From contig NZ_QGKM01000095.1 of assembly GCF_003172875.1 (NCBI RefSeq), forward strand, positions 1 through 37,174: 37,174 bases of DNA, written 5' to 3'. The translations under genes and the position numbers were made by a program. The stretch's first letter is position 1. Each line of letters starts with the position of its first letter. Below the pieces are notes generated by a model. It searched no databases and was not told where the DNA came from. It was given only the letters and a program-made list of their open reading frames with translations. This DNA comes from Leucothrix pacifica. GTDB lineage: Bacteria > Pseudomonadota > Gammaproteobacteria > Thiotrichales > Thiotrichaceae. Below are positions 33,854-37,174 of the stretch, one piece after another.

Positions 33854-34507
33854 ATGAGTATCAAACTGATTAGCTTTCCAAGCTGCCCTTATGTGCAACG
33901 TTCTGTGATGCTACTGGAAAAACTCGGGCGTGTGTACGAGGTCGAGTACATTGATCTGGCCAATCCGCCGGAGTGGTTTTTAGACATCTCGCCACTGGGT
34001 AAAGTGCCGGTCTTGCAAATCGACGATACTGTGTTGTTTGAGTCACACGTGATTCTTGAATACCTGAATGAAGTTGCAGAGGTTAATTACCATCCGGCTG
34101 ATCCACTGGAAAAAGCGCGCCACCGCGCCATGATGGAGTTTGGCTCTGCAATGTTGGGAAGTCAGTGGATGACTATGGCTGCTAAAGATGAAGCCGGTCT
34201 GGCTAAGCATTTGGGTGCGCTGCAGGACCTGATGAAAACGCTGGAAAGCAGTATTGAGCCTGCGCCATTTTATGCAGGAGCAGAGCTGCATATTATTGAC
34301 TTCTCTTTTGCGCCGTTACTGCAGCGATTGGAGATCGTGAAGCGTCATTTTGAACCGACGTTATTCGATGACTTCCCTAAGATCGAAGCGTGGACTCAGG
34401 CAATTACTGAGCTGGATGTGTTGAAGACATCGGCAGTGCCAGATCTTGAGGAGCGAATTTTGCTGGCGATGAAGAATATGGACTCTTATTTATTCAATAG
34501 AGCATAA
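33854..34507 (+). CDS. Glutathione S-transferase family protein
   Basis: The 217-residue protein has a thioredoxin-like N-terminal domain (IKLISFPSCPYVQRSVMLLEKLG) with a cysteine in SCPY where Omega/Lambda/DHAR-type GSTs have their catalytic cysteine, the cis-Pro glutathione segment (SPLGKVPVL) and FESHVILEYLNE, followed by a helical C-terminal domain (IDFSFAPLLQRLEI). It may act as a thiol transferase or dehydroascorbate-type reductase; the substrate is unknown. ATG 33854 follows GGAG at six bases; the frame also opens at ATG 33842. Confidence 0.9.
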   Translation: MSIKLISFPSCPYVQRSVMLLEKLGRVYEVEYIDLANPPEWFLDISPLGKVPVLQIDDTVLFESHVILEYLNEVAEVNYHPADPLEKARHRAMMEFGSAMLGSQWMTMAAKDEAGLAKHLGALQDLMKTLESSIEPAPFYAGAELHIIDFSFAPLLQRLEIVKRHFEPTLFDDFPKIEAWTQAITELDVLKTSAVPDLEERILLAMKNMDSYLFNRA

Positions 34508-34566
34508 TCGCCACGTACAACACTTTATAGCCATTAACCTTAAAACAATTATTTATTAAATGCTTG

Positions 34567-34604
34567 ATGCCTGTGGCATGCTCCCTGTAGACAATAGAGG
34601 GAGC
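34567..34604 (+). promoter_or_regulatory. Tandem hairpins with sequestered ribosome site before the desaturase gene
   Basis: ATGCC-TGT-GGCAT (34567-34579) is directly followed by GCTCCCT (34580-34586) and AGGGAGC (34598-34604) around an 11-base loop. The right arm of the second hairpin contains the GGGAG Shine-Dalgarno sequence of the gene starting at 34609, so folding would hide it. Temperature or ligand control of translation is possible; this is inference. Confidence 0.5.
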
Positions 34605-34608
34605 CGCC

Positions 34609-35625
34609 ATGACCACGCAAGACAAAGCCAGCACCACTGCGCGTAATCGTTTTGAGACACAATGGCATTACCGACCCGATGTTCCGACTGAGTCATCACC
34701 GTTATTCCAATGGCCATTAAAGCCACTGGCTATCTGGCATTGGTTTGCGGCTCGCTGGTTGGTGCTGGGTGAAAATACAGTATTGGTCGCGTTAGCACTG
34801 ATTTCATGGTTCTGGTTTCAACCACCACTGGAAGTAAGTAAAACGCTCAGTATCGACTGGATCGCACCGATGTACCTGCGCAATCTGGCGTTGATGATTG
34901 GCGTCGCAGGTGGTTTACATCTGTATTTCTTTTACTGGAAAAAACAGGGCAAACAGCTTCGCCATGACGAACGTGAATTGGTTACCAAAGGTCGCAACTT
35001 CACCTTCGGGAATCAGGTGCGGGATAATATGTTTTGGACACTGGCCAGCGGCGTTACCTTCTGGACAGCTTATGAAGTGCTGATGTTCTGGGCCATGGCG
35101 AATGGTTATGCGCCACTATCGTCCTGGAGTGATAACCCGGTGTGGTTTGTATTGTTGTTCCTTCTCACACCACTGTGGATTTCCTTGCACTTTTATCTGG
35201 TACATCGCTGGATGCATTATCCAAAGATATATCAGGTCGTTCACAAATTACATCATCGCAATAATAACGTTGGCCCTTGGTCTGGCTTGTCGATGCATCC
35301 GCTGGAACATCTGGTGTTTTTCAGTTCTATCCTCATCCACTTTGTAATCGCCGCGCATCCCTTGCACATCTTGTTCCATATGATGCATCAGTCACTAACC
35401 GCCTCGACATCACACACCGGTTATAACGGCCTGTTGGTAAAGGGTAAAAATCGCTTCGCGCTTGGAACATTTCCGCACCAACTGCACCATCGCTATCTGG
35501 ATTGTAACTATGGTAATCCGGAAGTGCCCTGTGACAAGTGGTTTGGTACTTTTCATGATGGCACTGCTGAGTCACACGAAAAACTTCAGCAGAGGCGTCG
35601 GGAAAAGTCGATGTCGGGGACATAA
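34609..35625 (+). CDS. Sterol desaturase / fatty acid hydroxylase family membrane protein
   Basis: The 338-residue protein has four or more membrane segments and the eight-histidine diiron motifs of this superfamily: HRWMHY, then HKLHHRNNN, then a late HQLHHR, with further histidines in SMHPLEHLVFF and FHMMHQS. It ends with the NPEVPCDKWFGTFHDGT signature of the fatty acid hydroxylase domain. Members hydroxylate or desaturate lipids, sterols or carotenoids with O2; the substrate is unknown. Its stop lies at the foot of the next terminator hairpin. Confidence 0.9.
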   Translation: MTTQDKASTTARNRFETQWHYRPDVPTESSPLFQWPLKPLAIWHWFAARWLVLGENTVLVALALISWFWFQPPLEVSKTLSIDWIAPMYLRNLALMIGVAGGLHLYFFYWKKQGKQLRHDERELVTKGRNFTFGNQVRDNMFWTLASGVTFWTAYEVLMFWAMANGYAPLSSWSDNPVWFVLLFLLTPLWISLHFYLVHRWMHYPKIYQVVHKLHHRNNNVGPWSGLSMHPLEHLVFFSSILIHFVIAAHPLHILFHMMHQSLTASTSHTGYNGLLVKGKNRFALGTFPHQLHHRYLDCNYGNPEVPCDKWFGTFHDGTAESHEKLQQRRREKSMSGT

Positions 35626-35653
35626 GAAAGCCCGGCAGGGAAGCTACCGGGCT
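35624..35653 (-). terminator. Intrinsic terminator of first DUF3316-like gene
   Basis: AGCCCGG (35629-35635) and CCGGGCT (35647-35653) form a GC-rich stem; on the minus strand it is followed by TTTCTTATG. It lies about 40 bases after the stop of the 35690 gene, and on the plus strand directly after the desaturase stop, so it could work in both directions. The same structure recurs at 36305-36335 after the second gene copy. Confidence 0.8.
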
Positions 35654-35689
35654 CGGGTCTTGCAGGGGAAATTGAAATCTTATTGCGTA

Positions 35690-36031
35690 TTAATTGTCGC
35701 TGTCGTGACGCTCATAGCTTACGTTAACGTTCACAACACCAACATAACCGATGGTACCGTCAGCCATTGCACGCTCCTGAACCGTTACGTACCCGCCGTC
35801 ATTAAGACGTAGCGTGTTTTCTTCGATGTCACCGTAGTAAGTACCCAGACGGTAGTTTAACTGTCCTGGTGTGCTGCCCTGTAGTGAAGACAACTTGCTA
35901 ACGCCTTGCTCATAAGCAGCTGCTTTAGTTGCTGCAACCGGTGTTTCGATTGTTTCGCTAGTGCTAAAAGCAGAAGCTGAAACGCTAGCAATTAGAAGTG
36001 ATGCTGCAATCAATTTAGATAAAGTTTTCAT
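35690..36031 (-). CDS. Exported DUF3316-like protein, copy 1
   Basis: The 113-residue protein has a signal peptide (MKTLSKLIAASLLIASVSASA) and a mature part beginning FSTSETIETPVAATKAAAYEQG with LSSLQGSTPGQLNYRL, DGGYVTVQERA and VVNVNVSYERHDSDN. The pattern of a lysine- and alanine-rich start and a TVQE strand followed by a V/N-rich strand matches the small secreted DUF3316 family as I recall it; the function is unknown. It is a near-identical paralogue of the gene at 36378. A terminator follows and an AATATT-centred palindrome lies upstream. Confidence 0.8.
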   Translation of the reverse strand: MKTLSKLIAASLLIASVSASAFSTSETIETPVAATKAAAYEQGVSKLSSLQGSTPGQLNYRLGTYYGDIEENTLRLNDGGYVTVQERAMADGTIGYVGVVNVNVSYERHDSDN

Positions 36032-36377
36032 AATGTGTTTCCTAAGTTATTTCGTTTAAGTGGGTTCATTATGTCATTAGCGCCTGACAGCAATATTGCT
36101 GCAACATGACAAGATTATCAGAAAGCTATTTTTTCTATATAAATATTGAATATAAAGTGATTAATCACTTAAAACTTCTTACTAAACTAAGTTTTTGAAG
36201 AAACTAAGCACTTAATTTAATAAATTCATTATCCCAAGTGGTTTTTCTATCGATACAGAAAGTGTGATCTTTTAGCAAATTTACGGAACACTTTATTTCG
36301 TGCACAAAAAAGCCCGATAGGGAAGCTACCGGGCTTGGGTCTTGCAGGAGGAAGAAGAAATCTTATCTTATTAAGGT
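36032..36377. promoter_or_regulatory. Upstream region of copy 1 with two palindromes, and end of copy 2
   Basis: The 346 bases hold no gene. From 36032 to about 36125 the sequence is nearly the same as 36720-36812 and is the promoter region of copy 1, with the palindrome CAGCAATATTGCTG (36088-36101). An A/T-rich stretch follows that is unique to this copy and has the perfect 16-base palindrome AAGTGATTAATCACTT (36155-36170). The terminator of copy 2 lies at 36305-36335. Confidence 0.6.
36305..36335 (-). terminator. Intrinsic terminator of second DUF3316-like gene
   Basis: AGCCCG (36311-36316) and CGGGCT (36330-36335) form the stem; on the minus strand it is followed by TTTTTTG. It is the counterpart of the terminator at 35624 in the tandem duplication, with small base differences in the loop. 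Confidence 0.8.
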
Positions 36378-36719
36378 TTAGCGATCGTTTTCGTTACGCT
36401 CGAAGCTTACGTCAACGTTAACAATACCGACATAACCAATTGAACCGTCTGTCATTGCACGCTCTTGTACCGTTACAAATCCACCATCATTAATACGAAG
36501 TGTGTCTTCTTTAATGTCTCCGTAGTAAGTACCCAGACGGTAGTTTAACTGTCCTGGTGTGCTGCCCTGTAGTGAAGACAACTTGCTAACGCCTTGCTCA
36601 TAAGCAGCTGCTTTAGTTGCTGCAACCGGTGTTTCGATTGTTTCGCTAGTAGTAAAAGCAGAAGCTGAAACGCTAACGATTAAAAGTGATGCTGCAATCA
36701 ATTTAGATAAAGTTTTCAT
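36378..36719 (-). CDS. Exported DUF3316-like protein, copy 2
   Basis: The 113-residue paralogue of the 35690 gene has the same signal peptide with one change, and the mature parts are almost identical up to GTYYGDI; differences gather in the last 45 residues (ENDR instead of HDSDN at the end). The two genes are thus a recent tandem duplication with a C-terminal half that has started to diverge. The upstream palindrome CAGCAATATTGCTG (36776-36789) is conserved. An IS4-type element lies immediately upstream and could alter its expression. Confidence 0.8.
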   Translation of the reverse strand: MKTLSKLIAASLLIVSVSASAFTTSETIETPVAATKAAAYEQGVSKLSSLQGSTPGQLNYRLGTYYGDIKEDTLRINDGGFVTVQERAMTDGSIGYVGIVNVDVSFERNENDR

Positions 36720-36775
36720 AATGTTTTTCCTAAGTTGTTTCGTTTAAGTAGGTTCATTATGTCATTAACAACTGA

Positions 36776-36789
36776 CAGCAATATTGCTG
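36776..36789. repeat. Palindrome CAGCAATATTGCTG upstream of copy 2
   Basis: This perfect 14-base palindrome is identical to that at 36088-36101 upstream of copy 1 and sits at a similar distance (about 57-70 bases) from each start codon. It is a candidate operator for a dimeric regulator shared by both copies. Confidence 0.5.
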
Positions 36790-36839
36790 CAACATGACAA
36801 GATTATCAGAAAGTCTTTTTTTACTCTGTACACGACAAT

Positions 36840-37174
36840 TTAGAAATCCACGATTGAAAAACCATGGCCATTCGTTGATTTAGTAGGTTCCAACCAGTCA
36901 GGTGGGCACAGAAACAACAATAATAAGCGACTAGTCTCCAGTGCATCCAACGCACCTGACATCAACTGATCGGTCAGGTGATCCAGGCCATAGCGGAACA
37001 GGTTTTTCTCAAGGCGGCCATGATTTTTAACACGTAACGGCTTAATCATTTTGTGCTTCCATTCACCTGTTTTATGCGCCCAACAAAACCCTATCACCAG
37101 TAAAGCCACCATCTTCTTAATTCGAAAGTAATGCGTCAGACGGGTAACTTCCATGTTGAACCCACGGCCTTTCA
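36840..37174 (-). mobile_element. IS4-family transposase, C-terminal part (runs off the window)
   Basis: The frame is open to the right edge of the window. Read from the edge it gives GRGFNMEVTRLTHYFRIKKMVALLVIGFCWAHKTGEWK, then LRVKNHGRLEKNLFRYGLDHL and a hydrophobic end. This matches the C-terminal segment of IS4-family DDE transposases (KSRGFNxExTHLT, FAWAHxxGEW, KKHGRxxxSxFRYGLDxL), which includes the region of the third catalytic acidic residue. About 335 bases are present; the rest lies beyond the window. The duplicate promoter region to the left stops matching copy 1 at about 36812, so the insertion sequence probably ends between 36812 and 36840. Confidence 0.8.

Noticed and set aside
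36305-36335. Repeated GC hairpins as a CRISPR or REP array
   Set aside because: Only two copies exist and each follows a gene of the duplicated pair with a T-run, so they are terminators within the duplication.

Overview
The window looks like chromosomal DNA from a gammaproteobacterium of moderate G+C content. The grounds are a 16S rRNA 5' end with tandem rrn promoters and a boxA-like leader at the left edge, together with housekeeping genes of gammaproteobacterial type (dbpA, topB with its tyrosine at 328, purU, a multifunctional cca with HD domain, xdhAB, a yqhD-type alcohol dehydrogenase, lrgAB, a bacterial RIO kinase). A more precise placement is not justified from the sequence alone.

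Layout. 1-480: start of an rrn operon running leftwards out of the window, with promoters P2 and P1. 568-3737: acetate kinase, then allantoinase (puuE type) divergent from 5-hydroxyisourate hydrolase, then a rhodanese. 3738-5578: a gene-poor stretch, a small exported protein and an orphan HNH nuclease of the TIGR02646/PtuB-like type whose 3' end overlaps a convergent RIO kinase. 5523-8890: RIO kinase, purU and a NYN-LOTUS ribonuclease-like protein preceded by a two-codon minigene with a perfect Shine-Dalgarno sequence. 8979-12701: dbpA (with a leader hairpin), an unknown membrane protein, a DUF2164 protein and lrgA/lrgB. 12781-16808: xanthine dehydrogenase xdhA/xdhB; xdhB carries a nine-copy hexanucleotide repeat coding (Ser-Ala)n. 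With puuE and hiuH this gives a purine catabolic set, though uricase, OHCU decarboxylase and xdhC are not here.

16883-24254 is the accessory island and holds the most striking system. A 1457-residue protein joins TIR, CHAT protease-like, NB-ARC/STAND NTPase and TPR domains. It is divergent from a nucleoid-associated NdpA/YejK-type gene. The pair is bracketed by a ParE-type toxin-antitoxin pair on the left and a Phd-RelE pair, a lone XRE regulator and a lone ribbon-helix-helix antitoxin-like gene on the right. Base composition drops sharply inside the TIR-CHAT gene at about 21300, at the start of the presumed sensor half, which suggests module swapping. Standalone TIR, CHAT and STAND proteins are known immune and cell-death components; two effector domains in one chain is the unusual part.

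24283-32436: cca, a LysE/RhtB exporter, a hemerythrin with an FNR-like site upstream, and a leftward run of topB, a membrane protein, two DUF1566 proteins (one with an Fn3 domain) and a peptidoglycan-binding protein. 32651-35625: yqhD-like dehydrogenase, a glutathione S-transferase and a fatty acid hydroxylase/sterol desaturase whose ribosome site lies in a hairpin. 35624-36810: a tandem duplication of a small exported DUF3316-like gene, each copy with its own terminator and shared upstream palindrome. The right edge runs into the C-terminal part of an IS4-family transposase.
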